Below are positions 1 through 8,581 of a stretch of DNA of 64,000 bases, piece after piece. The number at the start of each line of letters is the position of its first letter. The first letter of the stretch is position 1. Made by a program: the position numbers and the translations under genes. A model generated the notes under the pieces. That model worked only from the letters and a program-made list of their open reading frames with translations, did no database searches and was not told the DNA's origin. The stretch covers positions 221,706 to 285,705 of the forward strand of contig NZ_SUNI01000004.1 of the NCBI RefSeq assembly GCF_005048225.1, written 5' to 3'. This DNA is from Paracoccus gahaiensis. Lineage in GTDB: Bacteria; Pseudomonadota; Alphaproteobacteria; Rhodobacterales; Rhodobacteraceae.

Positions 1-81
1 CCGGGCGCGCGCGGCATTGCCCGGAAGGTCGCCCACGGTGGCGTTCAGCTGGCCGATGGTTAGGCGGAAGCGGTCGGTCAT
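1..81 (-). CDS. nadE: NAD+ synthetase, N-terminal 27 residues only
   Basis: Only the first 27 codons are inside the window; the rest lies to the left. The visible stretch RLTIGQLNATVGDLPGN matches the opening beta strand of the nitrilase-like glutaminase domain of glutamine-dependent NAD+ synthetase (usual form AQLNPTVGDxxGN). That enzyme amidates nicotinic acid adenine dinucleotide to NAD+ in the cytoplasm. The ATG faces away from the MORN gene, so the roughly 120 bp between them probably hold two divergent promoters. The family call rests on this short motif, so another nitrilase-superfamily member is possible. Confidence 0.75.
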   Translation of the reverse strand, partial: MTDRFRLTIGQLNATVGDLPGNAARAR

Positions 82-202
82 GATCAGGCACCTCGGTTGG
101 TTGGCCCTTGGATAGGGGATCGCGGGCCCAAGGAAAAGTCGGCCTTTGCGCGCGGGGCCGGGCTGGGGTAGACCTTCGGCAAAGCACGAAGGGGCACAGG
201 CG

Positions 203-1651
203 ATGAAAGCGGCGATCGGGACGGCCATGGCTCTGGTTCTGGCGGGCAGCCTTTCGGGACCCGCGGCGGCTCAGGTCGTCACCCGCCAGTATGACGATGG
301 CGGCGTCTACGAGGGCACGTTCCGCAACGGCCAGCAGCACGGCCAGGGCAGCTATGTCCTGCCCAACGGCTATCGCTACGAGGGCGATTGGGTCGAGGGG
401 CAGATCATGGGCCAGGGCCGGGCCGAGTTCCCCAACGGCTCGGTCTATGAGGGTCGCTTCGCGCGCGGCAAGCCCGATGGCACCGGCAAGATCACCTATG
501 CCGATGGCGGCACCTACGAGGGTGAATGGGCCGCCGGAGAGATCAGCGGCACTGGCATCGCGCGCTATGCCAACGGGTCCGTCTACGAGGGACAGTTCGC
601 GCGGGGCCTGCACGAGGGCAAGGGCGTGCTGACCCAGGCCGACGGCTATCGCTACGAGGGCGACTGGACCGCAGGCGTCAAGGAGGGGCAGGGCCGCATC
701 ACCTATCCCGACGGCGCCACCTATCAGGGCGGCATGCTGGCCGGCCAGCGGGCCGGGCGCGGGAAGCTGGTGATGGCAGACGGGCTGACCTATGACGGGG
801 TCTGGGCCGCGGGGCAGATGTCGGGCACGGGCGTGCTGGTCCAGTCCACCGGCGACCGCTACGAGGGCCAGCTGGAGGGCGGGCGTCGTCAGGGCTCCGG
901 CGTCGCGACCTATGCCAATGGCGATGTCTATGACGGCGATTTCGCCGATGACCGCCGCCACGGGCAGGGCACCTTTACCGGCGCGGACGGCTATGTCTAT
1001 GTCGGCGAATGGGCCGAGGGCCGGATGGAGGGGCGCGGCCAGATCACCTATCCCGACGGTTCGGTCTATCTGGGCCAGATGCATGCCGACCGCCCCGACG
1101 GCACCGGCAAGATCACCTATGCCGACGGCTCGACCTATGAGGGCGAATGGGCCGAGGGCGTGATCGAGGGCGAGGGCCGCGCCGCCTATGCCAATGGCAT
1201 GGTCTATGAGGGCAGCTTCTCCAATGCCCGCAACAACGGGCAGGGGCGCATGTCCTATCCCGACGGCTATGTCTATTCCGGGGCCTGGCGCGACGGCCAG
1301 CGCCATGGCGAGGGGCAGGCCACCTATCCCGACGGGACCGTCTATACCGGCACCTTCGTGGACGGGCTGCGCGCGGGCACGGGGCGGCTGACCACGCCCG
1401 ACGGGTTCATCTATGAGGGGGGCTGGGCGGCCGGAGAGATCGACGGCACCGGCGTCGCCACCTATGCCAATGGCGACCGTTACGAGGGCACCTTCGCCGC
1501 CGGAAAGCGGCAGGGGCAGGGTGTCATGACCTATGCCACCGGGCAGATCGCCTCGGGCGAATGGCAGGACAACCAACTGATCGAGGCAGATGCGCCGCCC
1601 GAGGGCACGGCGGATGGCGCGGCGCCGGAGATGCCCGCCGAGGCGCCCTGA
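203..1651 (+). CDS. Secreted MORN-repeat protein (18 full repeats)
   Basis: A 482-residue protein with a typical signal peptide (MKAAIGTAMALVLAGSL, cleavage near AAAQ at residues 22-25), then 18 consecutive 23-residue MORN repeats of the form YEGxFxxGxxxGxGxxxYxxG from residue 34, a degenerate 19th and an acidic Pro/Ala tail. MORN arrays form elongated beta sheets that bind proteins or lipids; bacterial versions are poorly understood and I assign no specific function. The signal peptide places it in the periplasm or outside. ATG 203 is preferred over an upstream in-frame GTG at 146 because only it gives a proper signal peptide. The array is two copies of a nine-repeat block (see findings). 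It stands alone, 49 bp before a GNAT gene. Confidence 0.9.
   Translation: MKAAIGTAMALVLAGSLSGPAAAQVVTRQYDDGGVYEGTFRNGQQHGQGSYVLPNGYRYEGDWVEGQIMGQGRAEFPNGSVYEGRFARGKPDGTGKITYADGGTYEGEWAAGEISGTGIARYANGSVYEGQFARGLHEGKGVLTQADGYRYEGDWTAGVKEGQGRITYPDGATYQGGMLAGQRAGRGKLVMADGLTYDGVWAAGQMSGTGVLVQSTGDRYEGQLEGGRRQGSGVATYANGDVYDGDFADDRRHGQGTFTGADGYVYVGEWAEGRMEGRGQITYPDGSVYLGQMHADRPDGTGKITYADGSTYEGEWAEGVIEGEGRAAYANGMVYEGSFSNARNNGQGRMSYPDGYVYSGAWRDGQRHGEGQATYPDGTVYTGTFVDGLRAGTGRLTTPDGFIYEGGWAAGEIDGTGVATYANGDRYEGTFAAGKRQGQGVMTYATGQIASGEWQDNQLIEADAPPEGTADGAAPEMPAEAP
302..1543 (+). repeat. Tandem 69-bp MORN-coding repeats arranged as two 621-bp blocks
   Basis: Eighteen 69-bp units encode the MORN repeats. 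Unit n resembles unit n+9 more than its neighbours: units 3 and 12 both read PDGTGKITYADG, units 9 and 18 both read DRYEG...RQGxG, units 7 and 16 share RAGxGxL. The array is therefore a duplication of a nine-unit block, 302-922 and 923-1543. Confidence 0.85.
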
Positions 1652-1700
1652 TGCGGTTCCTGTGTCTCACCGAGAGGCAGGGTCCCTCGGGCGCGCGGCC

Positions 1701-2168
1701 ATGACCGTCCCCGGGCTGCAGTTCCGCCGGGCCCGGGCCGAGGATCTTGCGGACATCGTGGCGCTTCTGGCCGACGATCCCCTAGGCGCGCAGCGCGAGC
1801 AGGCCGATGTGCAGGGGCTGGCGCCCTACCGGGCGGCCTTCGCGCAGATCGAGGCCGATCCGAACCAGTTTCTTTGCGTGATCGAGCAGGCGGGCCGGAT
1901 CGCCGGAACGCTGCAATTGAGCATCCTTCCGGGCCTGTCGCGCGGCGGGGCCCTTCGGGGCCAGATCGAGGCCGTCCGCGTCGCCCGCGACCTTCGCGGG
2001 GCGGGGATCGGCCGGGCGGCCTTTGACTGGGCGATCGCCCAATGCCGGGCACGGGGATGCACGCTGGTGCAACTGACCACCGACAGAAGCCGTGCCGACG
2101 CCCATCGCTTCTACGAGGGGCTGGGGTTTGAGGCCTCGCATCTGGGCTACAAGCTGTCCCTCGACTGA
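1701..2168 (+). CDS. GNAT-family N-acetyltransferase
   Basis: A 155-residue single-domain GNAT protein. The acetyl-CoA binding motif A is visible as VRVARDLRGAGIGRAAFDWA (pattern RxxGxG) and motif B as FYEGLGFEAS near the C-terminus. The substrate cannot be told from sequence. The ATG start gives the usual N-terminus (LQFRRARAEDLADIVALL) of small GNATs; an open frame extends upstream but overlaps the MORN gene. It ends about 30 bp before the convergent stop of the YcjF-like gene. Confidence 0.85.
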   Translation: MTVPGLQFRRARAEDLADIVALLADDPLGAQREQADVQGLAPYRAAFAQIEADPNQFLCVIEQAGRIAGTLQLSILPGLSRGGALRGQIEAVRVARDLRGAGIGRAAFDWAIAQCRARGCTLVQLTTDRSRADAHRFYEGLGFEASHLGYKLSLD

Positions 2169-2201
2169 GGCGGGGCTGGCCGTCGTCGCGCCCCGGCCCG
2201 G

Positions 2202-3281
2202 TCAGCCCTTATCGTCGGTTCCGAACAGCCCGCGCAGGCCCCGCGTCACGAGGTTGCCGACCTTGGGGCGGGGCTGGGCCAGGAAGGGCAGGGGGCGGCA
2301 GACCTCCATCGCGGCGATGCCGACGCGGGCGGTCAGGGCGCCGTTCACCAGCCCCTCGCCGAAGCGGCGCGACAGCTTGGCCAGGATGCCCCCGCCCGCG
2401 ACCGTGTGGATCAGGTCGTCGCCCGCCGCGACCGCGCCGGTGGCGATCAGATGGGTCATCACCGTGCGCGCCAGCCGCCAGCCGCCGACCGCGCCCGCGC
2501 GCCCGCCATAGATCTCGGCCATGCGGCGGATCATGCGGAGGTTGGCGGCCAGCGCCGCCGCCACGTCGGCGAAGGCCAGCGGCACCAGCGCGGTGGTGGC
2601 GGCGACGGTGCGGGCGGCGGCCTCGATCTCGCGCCGGGCCTGCTGGTCGAGGCCAGCCAGCAGCTCGGCCTCGGCCAGGGTCAGCAGGGTCTGGGCATCG
2701 AAGGTCTCGGCCCGCCGCTCGGCCAAGCGCTGGCGCTGCCATTCCATGTCGGCGCGGCGGGCATAGAGCGCGACCAGCCCGTCGGTGACGGCGCGCGCCT
2801 GGTCCAGGCTGTCCGCCGCCAGGGCCGCACCCGCCTGCCGCTGCAGCCCGTCGATCTGGGCGATGCGGCGCCAGGCCCGCCACTCGCGCAGCGCCATCCC
2901 GAGGGCGGCCAGCGTGAACAGCGCGAACAGCGCGACCGCGATCCAGCCCAGCAGCGGCATCCGGGTCAGCAGCCCGTCGATGAAATCCAGTGCCATGACG
3001 CCCAGCAGGAAGACGAACAGCGCCGCCCCGGCATTCAGGAACAGCCGCGTCAGCCGCGACGGCGGCCGCCCGACTAGCCGCGTGACCATCTGCATGGTGC
3101 GCGGCTGCGGCACGGGCGCGTCGCTGACATCGATCTGGGGCGCGTCGGCGGGACTTTGCAGGTCGTCCAGCACCGTCTCGGACCGGGGCGGGCGGCTGTC
3201 GGGGCGCGGCGCCTCGTCCAGTTCCAGAAGGACGGGGCCGCGCCGGGTGCCCGGCGGGGGGGCCTTGGGCGGCGGGCTCAC
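2202..3281 (-). CDS. YcjF-like membrane protein (TIGR01620/DUF697)
   Basis: A 359-residue protein with a proline-rich, acidic cytoplasmic N-terminus, two adjacent transmembrane helices at about residues 80-100 and 110-130, and a long C-terminal helical DUF697-type domain rich in Ala. It matches the YcjF/TIGR01620 family, which is nearly always paired with the YcjX P-loop protein, as here. In enterobacteria the pair belongs to stress (phage-shock) regulons; that link is not shown here. Translation starts at GTG, whose last bases overlap the stop of the upstream ycjX-like gene (GTGA), indicating translational coupling. Function unknown. Confidence 0.85.
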   Translation of the reverse strand: MSPPPKAPPPGTRRGPVLLELDEAPRPDSRPPRSETVLDDLQSPADAPQIDVSDAPVPQPRTMQMVTRLVGRPPSRLTRLFLNAGAALFVFLLGVMALDFIDGLLTRMPLLGWIAVALFALFTLAALGMALREWRAWRRIAQIDGLQRQAGAALAADSLDQARAVTDGLVALYARRADMEWQRQRLAERRAETFDAQTLLTLAEAELLAGLDQQARREIEAAARTVAATTALVPLAFADVAAALAANLRMIRRMAEIYGGRAGAVGGWRLARTVMTHLIATGAVAAGDDLIHTVAGGGILAKLSRRFGEGLVNGALTARVGIAAMEVCRPLPFLAQPRPKVGNLVTRGLRGLFGTDDKG

Positions 3282-4648
3282 AACCGGTCTCCGATCAGGA
3301 ACTCGGCGGCGCGGTCCAGCCGGATATGGGGCGGGCCGTCGCCGGGGCGCGTGGTCAGGGGCGCGGGGGCGAAGTTCATGATCGCGTAATCGCTGTCCAG
3401 CCAAGCCTCGGCCCCCTGCCGCGCGGGATGCAGCAGCAGCGAGGGGTCGGCGGGCAGCTCTCCGGCATAGAAGGCCGCCTGCCGCCCGTCCAGCAGGCGC
3501 CCGCGCACGGCAGGCAGCTGATCGTCGCCATGGGCGATCATGTCCTCGGTCGTGGCGCGCAGGGCGGCGATGGCCATGGCCTCGGTCCGCGCGCCCTGGA
3601 AATCGGCGCGGTCGCGGGCCTCGCGCAGCATCGCGGACAGGATCGCGGTCAGCCGGTTGTGCTGCACCTGATGCAGGTGGTCGGCCTTGGTCGCGGCAAA
3701 GAGGATGCGCTCCACCCGCTGCGTGCCCAGGATCTGCGCCAGCCAGCTGGCCCGGCCCGGTCGGAAGGCCGCCAGGATGTCGGCCATGGCGCGGCGCAGA
3801 TCCTCGACCGCGCGGGGGCCCTGATGGATGGCGCCCAGCACGTCGACCAGCACCACCTGCCTGTCGATCCGGGCGAAATGGTCGCGGAAGAAGGGCCGCA
3901 CCACGCGCGACTTGTAGGCGTCGAAACGGCGGCGGAATTCCCGGCCCAGCTTGCCCTGCTGCAGCGCGGGGGGCAGCGGCGCGAAGGTCAGCGCGGGCGA
4001 TCCGGCCAGCTCTCCGGGGATGAGGAAGCGGCCCGGGGTGCAGTCGGACCAGCCCGCCTCGCGCGCGGCGTTCAGATGGGCGGTGTAGATGTCGGCCAGC
4101 GCTTGGGCCTGCGGCTCGGACAGGGGGCCGTCGGGCGACAGATCCGCCAGCGCGGCCAGAAAGCGCTCGGCGCCCGGGCGACCGTCGATGCGCTCCAGCA
4201 CCTCGGCGGACCATTGGGCGAAGTCGCGCTCCATCAGGCGCAGGTCCAAAAGCCATTCGCCGGGATAGTCGACGATGTCCAGATGCAGGGTGCGCGCGCC
4301 GCGCAGGCCCGCGAACAGCCCCCCTCCCTGCAGCCGCAGCGACAGGCGCAGCTGGCTGACATGGCGGGTGCCGTCGGGCCAATGCGGCTCGGGGCCGGTC
4401 AGGGCGGCCAGATGGCGTTCGAAATCGAAGCGCGGGATCGTGTCGTCGGGCTGGGGCTGCAGCCACACCGCCTTGAGCCGCCCGTCGGCGGCGGCGCGCA
4501 GGGACTGCATGCGCCCCCGCTCCAGCATGTTGGCGACCAGGGAGGTGATGAAGACCGTCTTTCCGGCCCGCGACAGACCGGTCACGCCGATCCGCACCAC
4601 CGGGTCCGAGAGGCCCAGCCCCTCCATCACGTCGCTGCCGATGCCCAT
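3278..4648 (-). CDS. YcjX-family P-loop GTPase-like protein (DUF463)
   Basis: A 456-residue protein with a Walker A loop GLSRAGKT at residues 24-31 directly after a hydrophobic strand (VVRIGVTG), a downstream DYPGEWLLDLRL segment resembling the switch II/G3 area, and an ATKADHL motif resembling G4 (xTKAD). These are hallmarks of the DUF463/YcjX family, a dynamin-like or Ras-like NTPase of uncertain function. It is the first gene of a two-gene unit with the YcjF-like protein, and is divergent from hrpB across about 130 bp. The length is normal for the family. Confidence 0.9.
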   Translation of the reverse strand: MGIGSDVMEGLGLSDPVVRIGVTGLSRAGKTVFITSLVANMLERGRMQSLRAAADGRLKAVWLQPQPDDTIPRFDFERHLAALTGPEPHWPDGTRHVSQLRLSLRLQGGGLFAGLRGARTLHLDIVDYPGEWLLDLRLMERDFAQWSAEVLERIDGRPGAERFLAALADLSPDGPLSEPQAQALADIYTAHLNAAREAGWSDCTPGRFLIPGELAGSPALTFAPLPPALQQGKLGREFRRRFDAYKSRVVRPFFRDHFARIDRQVVLVDVLGAIHQGPRAVEDLRRAMADILAAFRPGRASWLAQILGTQRVERILFAATKADHLHQVQHNRLTAILSAMLREARDRADFQGARTEAMAIAALRATTEDMIAHGDDQLPAVRGRLLDGRQAAFYAGELPADPSLLLHPARQGAEAWLDSDYAIMNFAPAPLTTRPGDGPPHIRLDRAAEFLIGDRL

Positions 4649-4776
4649 GCCTGCCCCTGAGGTTCCTGTCGCGTCGTCTAACGCGGTCGGCGCAACATAG
4701 GTCCGCCGCGCCGGGATGCCCAGATGGCGGCTTTGGCGATTGTGAAGGGCGGGCGGGGGGCGGTATCACCGGCCCC

Positions 4777-7245
4777 ATGCAAGATGCCCTGCCCATCGAC
4801 GATGTCCTTCCCGCCTTGTGCGACGCGCTGGCGGCCCATGGCCGCGCGGTGCTGGTGGCCCCCCCGGGCGCCGGCAAGACCACCCGGGTGCCGCTGGCCC
4901 TGCTGGACCGGGTACCGGGCCGCATTCTGATGCTGGAGCCGCGCCGCCTGGCCGCCCGCGCCGCCGCCGACCGGCTGGCCTGGTCCCTGGGCGAGGATCT
5001 GGGCGCGCGCGTCGGCTATCGCATCCGGGGCGAATCGGTCGGCGGATTGCGCATCGAGGTGGTGACCGAGGGCATCCTGACCCGCATGATCCAGACCGAT
5101 CCCGCGCTGGAGGGCGTGGGCTGCGTCATCTTCGACGAATTCCACGAGCGCAGCCTGAACGCCGATCTGGGCCTGGCGCTGGTCTGGGAGGCGCGGGGCG
5201 CGCTGCGCGAGGATCTGTCAGTCCTCGTCATGTCGGCCACGCTGAAGGCCGGGCCGGTCGCGGCGCTGCTGGACGATGCGCCGGTCATTGTGTCCGAGGG
5301 GCGGGCCTTCGAGGTCGAGACCCGCTGGCTGGACCGGCCCCTGCCCGCCGGGGGGCGGCTGTCCGACGACGCCGCGCGCCTGATCGCGCGCGCCGAGGCC
5401 GAGACGCGGGCGAGTGGCGGCTCGATCCTGGCCTTCCTGCCGGGCGAGGGCGAGATCCGCCGGGTGATGGCGGCGCTTGGCGGGACGGGCTGCGAGGTGA
5501 TGCCGCTCTACGGCGCGATGGACGCCGCGGCGCAGCGGGCGGCGCTGGCCCCGCCGGGGGCCGTGCGGCGGATCGTGCTGGCGACGGCCATCGCCGAGAC
5601 CTCGCTGACGATCCCGGGCGTGCGGGTGGTGGTCGATGCGGGCCGGGCGCGGCGGGCGCGCTTCGATCCGGGCAGCAGCATGTCGCGGCTGGTGACCGAG
5701 CGCGTCAGCCGCGCCGAGGCCGAGCAGCGGCGCGGCCGGGCGGGCCGGGTGGCGCCGGGCCTCTGCTATCGGATGTGGGCGCGGACCGAGGAGGGCGCGC
5801 TGCCGGCCTTCGCCCCGCCCGAGATCACCGTGGCCGACCTGACCGGGCTGGCGCTGGAACTGGCGGTCTGGGGGGCAGGCGCGGGCGACCTGGCCTTCCT
5901 GACCCCGCCGCCCGAGGGGGCGCTGGCCGAGGCGCGGGCGCTGCTGGCCGATCTGGGCGCGCTGGACGGGCAGGGGCGGATCACGCCGCATGGCCGTGCG
6001 CTGGCCCGGCTGCCGCTGCATCCCCGGCTGGCGCATATGCGGGTCGTGGCGGGGCCGGAGGCGGCGGATCTGGCGGCGCTGCTGTCGGATCGCGATCCCC
6101 TGCGCGGGGCGGGGGTCGATCTGGAGGCGCGGCTGCGGGCGATTCGCGATCCGGGCGGGCGCTATCCCTTCGAGGTGAACCGGCCCGGCGTCTCTCGTAT
6201 CCGGGCCGAGGCGACACGTCTGCGCCGGATGGGTGCGTCCCGCGACGCCGGGGGGGGCGCGGCCCCCCCCGGACCCCCCTCGGGATATTTGCGCCAAGAT
6301 GAAGGAAGCTGGTCGGCGGGGGCGATGGCGGCCCTGGCCTATCCCGACCGGATCGGGCTGCGGCGGCCCGGTGAGGAGGCGCGCTTCGTGCTGTCGGGGG
6401 GCAAGGGGGCGGTCATGGCGGGGGCGGACGCCCTGGCGGGGCAGCGGCTGATCGTGGCGCTGGATCTGGACGGCGATCCCCGCGAGGCGCGGATCCGGTT
6501 GGCCGCGCGGATTGAGGAGGGAGAATTGCGCGGTCTGTTTAGCGAGCGGATCGTTCCGGCGCGCATCTGCGACTGGTCGCGCCGCGAGGGGCGGGTGCGG
6601 GCGCGGCTGCAGGAGCGCTTGGGGGCGCTGGTCCTGTCGGACCGGGTCTGGGCCGACGCGCCGCCCGAGGCGCTGGCCGTGGCGGCGCTGGAAGGGCTGC
6701 GGCTGGACGGCCTGCCTTGGACCCCGGCGGCGGCGCGGCTGCGGGCGCGGATGGCGCTGCTGCCGGATCTGGGTCCGGTGGGCGATGCCAATCTGCTGGC
6801 CGAGGGCGGTTGGCTGCTGCCTTGGCTGGGCCGGGCGCGCAGCCTGGCCGATCTGCGGGCCTTGGATCTGGTCGAGCCGCTGAAGGCCCGGCTTGGCTGG
6901 GACGGCCAGCAGCGGCTGGAGCGCGAGGCGCCGGGGCAGTTCACGACGCCTCTGGGGCGGCGGGTGCCGATCGATTACAGCGGCGAGGAACCCTCGATCG
7001 AGCTGCGCCTGCAGGAGCTGTTCGGGGTGACGCGCCATCCCGCCGTGGGTGGGCGGCCGCTGCGGATCACGCTGCTGTCGCCGGGCGGCAAGCCGGTGCA
7101 GGTGACGATGGACCTGCCGGGCTTCTGGGCCAGCTCCTATGCCGATGTCAGGAAGGACATGCGCGGGCGCTATCCGCGCCATCCCTGGCCCGAGGATCCG
7201 ACCGCCGCCGATCCCACCGTACGGGCCAAGCCGCGCGGGACCTGA
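4777..7245 (+). CDS. hrpB: ATP-dependent RNA helicase HrpB
   Basis: An 822-residue DEAH/RHA-type helicase. Walker A is APPGAGKTTR (residues 28-37), motif II is DEFH (120-123), motif III is MSATLK, and motif VI is QRRGRAGR around residue 320. The HA2 region and the HrpB-specific C-terminus (LFGVTRHPxVGGxPLRITLLSPGGKPVQVTxDLPGFW) follow, so the gene is intact. Exact cellular role is unsettled. Residues about 491-510 (GGGAAPPGPPSGYLRQDEG) are encoded by a palindromic element otherwise found between genes here; the insert sits in a variable linker between LRRM and AMAALAYPDRIGLRR and keeps the frame. It converges on the DUF2794 gene with a 17-bp gap. Confidence 0.95.
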   Translation: MQDALPIDDVLPALCDALAAHGRAVLVAPPGAGKTTRVPLALLDRVPGRILMLEPRRLAARAAADRLAWSLGEDLGARVGYRIRGESVGGLRIEVVTEGILTRMIQTDPALEGVGCVIFDEFHERSLNADLGLALVWEARGALREDLSVLVMSATLKAGPVAALLDDAPVIVSEGRAFEVETRWLDRPLPAGGRLSDDAARLIARAEAETRASGGSILAFLPGEGEIRRVMAALGGTGCEVMPLYGAMDAAAQRAALAPPGAVRRIVLATAIAETSLTIPGVRVVVDAGRARRARFDPGSSMSRLVTERVSRAEAEQRRGRAGRVAPGLCYRMWARTEEGALPAFAPPEITVADLTGLALELAVWGAGAGDLAFLTPPPEGALAEARALLADLGALDGQGRITPHGRALARLPLHPRLAHMRVVAGPEAADLAALLSDRDPLRGAGVDLEARLRAIRDPGGRYPFEVNRPGVSRIRAEATRLRRMGASRDAGGGAAPPGPPSGYLRQDEGSWSAGAMAALAYPDRIGLRRPGEEARFVLSGGKGAVMAGADALAGQRLIVALDLDGDPREARIRLAARIEEGELRGLFSERIVPARICDWSRREGRVRARLQERLGALVLSDRVWADAPPEALAVAALEGLRLDGLPWTPAAARLRARMALLPDLGPVGDANLLAEGGWLLPWLGRARSLADLRALDLVEPLKARLGWDGQQRLEREAPGQFTTPLGRRVPIDYSGEEPSIELRLQELFGVTRHPAVGGRPLRITLLSPGGKPVQVTMDLPGFWASSYADVRKDMRGRYPRHPWPEDPTAADPTVRAKPRGT
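6248..6305 (+). repeat. Hairpin-plus-core element, copy a (inside hrpB)
   Basis: A perfect 10-bp stem (CCGGGGGGGG/CCCCCCCCGG, 6248-6257 with 6263-6272, 5-nt loop) is followed by the core CGGGATATTTGCGCCAAGAT and GAAGG. The same design occurs after gdh and recO in intergenic DNA. Here it is translated in frame as part of HrpB. Confidence 0.85.
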
Positions 7246-7262
7246 GCGGGGGTTGGCGGGCC

Positions 7263-7598
7263 TCAGTCGACGGGGCGAATCAGCTTGCTGTCCAGTACCC
7301 GCAGCACCGGGGCCAGATCATGGCCGCGTTTCAGCACCCGCCCGTCCATGCCGATCACCGCATAGGCGCCCTGGGCCGCCCGCAGCTTGGGGCGTTTCTC
7401 GATCCGGTACAGAGGATGTTCGGCGGCGCGGCGGAAGACGCTGAAGATCGCCGCGTCGCGCAGGAAGGACATGCCGTAATCGCGCCACTCCCCGGCTGCG
7501 ACGAATCGGCCATAGGTGGTCAGGATCAGGCCCAGCTCCTTGCGGTCGAAGACCACGCGGTCGGGATCGGGCTGGAACGGCGGGCCGGCATTTAACAT
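7263..7598 (-). CDS. DUF2794 family protein
   Basis: A 111-residue conserved alphaproteobacterial protein. Recognisable family features are FDRKELGLILTTYGRFVAAGEWRDYGMS near the N-terminus and a C-terminal RIEKRPKLRAAQGAYAVIG segment. There is no signal peptide or membrane helix. The start MLNAGPPF is chosen from family length; an in-frame ATG 93 bp upstream would add an unlikely extension that runs into the next gene's 3' end. Function unknown. Confidence 0.8.
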   Translation of the reverse strand: MLNAGPPFQPDPDRVVFDRKELGLILTTYGRFVAAGEWRDYGMSFLRDAAIFSVFRRAAEHPLYRIEKRPKLRAAQGAYAVIGMDGRVLKRGHDLAPVLRVLDSKLIRPVD

Positions 7599-7644
7599 GT
7601 CCGGATCGTGACACCCCGCCGCGCCGGGATCAACGGCAAAGGCG

Positions 7645-7938
7645 TCAGTAGCAGCTGACCTTGTCGATGCGCCCGCTAAGCCCGTATTCAATGTTCAGCC
7701 GCTCGGGGCGGAAATCGGCGGTCACCATGTCCTCGGGGCCGATCAGCCGGGTGCCGATGGGGAAGGTCATCGCGGCCAGCGCCGCGCGCGGCTGGCCGAT
7801 CAGGCCCTGATAGCCCTCGGCCCCGCAGGTGTCGGGCGCGGGCGCGGGGGCCGCCGGGGGGGCGGGCACGGGTTCGCAGGCGGCCAGCAGGATGGCCGAG
7901 ATGATCAGGGGGAGGGCAATCTGGCGCATCTGGGTCAT
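7645..7938 (-). CDS. I78-family peptidase inhibitor lipoprotein
   Basis: A 97-residue predicted lipoprotein: signal sequence with lipobox LLAAC near residue 20, a short Pro/Ala linker, then the I78 inhibitor core (DTCGAEGYQGLIGQP ... TRLIGPEDMVTADFRPERLNIEY) and a closing GRIDKVSCY, in which two cysteines could form the disulfide usual for the family. I78 proteins inhibit serine proteases in the periplasm. The ATG overlaps the stop of the upstream gene (ATGA), so the two related lipoproteins are translationally coupled. Confidence 0.8.
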   Translation of the reverse strand: MTQMRQIALPLIISAILLAACEPVPAPPAAPAPAPDTCGAEGYQGLIGQPRAALAAMTFPIGTRLIGPEDMVTADFRPERLNIEYGLSGRIDKVSCY

Positions 7939-8447
7939 CCGCAATCGATCTGGGTGATGGTGCCGGTCGCATCCAGGCGGAAGACGATCCGGTTGGGGTC
8001 ATAATCCTGCGGCTCGATTCCGCGGAACTCGACCACCCGGAAGCTGCGGGTCAGGCCGAGGGTCGGGATCACGCTGGCGGGCTGTCCGACGGCGCTGGCC
8101 TGCTCGCTGGCCTTGCAGAGGTCGGGCTGGCGTTCGGTTAGGCCGGAAATGCCGCGCACGGGGGCGGGCGCCGCAGCGGCGGCCGTCTCGAAGGGGGTCG
8201 TGGTGTCGAACGGGGCGGCAGGGGTGGCATAGGGATCCGCGACGATCGGCGCCGCGCCATAGGCCGGGGCTGCGCCATAGGCGGGCGCGGCACCGTAGGC
8301 GGGGGTGTCATAGCCTTGCACCGGAGCCGGGGCCATGCCCGCCGGTCCGGCGGGCGGCATCCGGTTGGGTGACGAGGCGCAGCCCGACAGTGTTCCCGCC
8401 ATCACGATCAGCACCGCTGCCCGTGTCGTTCCTTGCCTGCGGATCAT
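7935..8447 (-). CDS. I78-like lipoprotein with AYGAAP repeats
   Basis: A 170-residue lipoprotein (lipobox near GTLSGC, residues 18-23) with an Ala/Pro/Gly-rich linker that holds three tandem AYGAAP hexapeptides. The C-terminal third resembles the downstream I78 inhibitor: DLCKASEQASAVGQPAS, then a domain ending in NRIVFRLDATGTITQIDCG, the same layout as its neighbour's ending. I infer a diverged I78 fold after tandem duplication; the repeat linker would span from the membrane anchor into the periplasm. First gene of the pair. Confidence 0.65.
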   Translation of the reverse strand: MIRRQGTTRAAVLIVMAGTLSGCASSPNRMPPAGPAGMAPAPVQGYDTPAYGAAPAYGAAPAYGAAPIVADPYATPAAPFDTTTPFETAAAAAPAPVRGISGLTERQPDLCKASEQASAVGQPASVIPTLGLTRSFRVVEFRGIEPQDYDPNRIVFRLDATGTITQIDCG

Positions 8448-8581
8448 TGCCTGTCACCCCTGCCGGCCTCGTTCCGGGCCTTCTTCGCTGCAGCATAGGC
8501 CCGGCGTCCCGGCTTGAGAAGCGGGAAGCCGGATCACGTTCCGATCAGCGCAGGAATGTCACAGCTCGGTGCCCCGGGCGG

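Noticed and set aside
302..1543. Regular repeats suggesting a CRISPR array
   Set aside because: The 69-bp repeats are coding, diverged and without spacers; they encode MORN motifs.
2202..4925. One 907-codon minus-strand frame
   Set aside because: Only its 3' part is a real protein (YcjF-like from GTG 3281). The upstream part is an out-of-frame reading of the ycjX-like gene.
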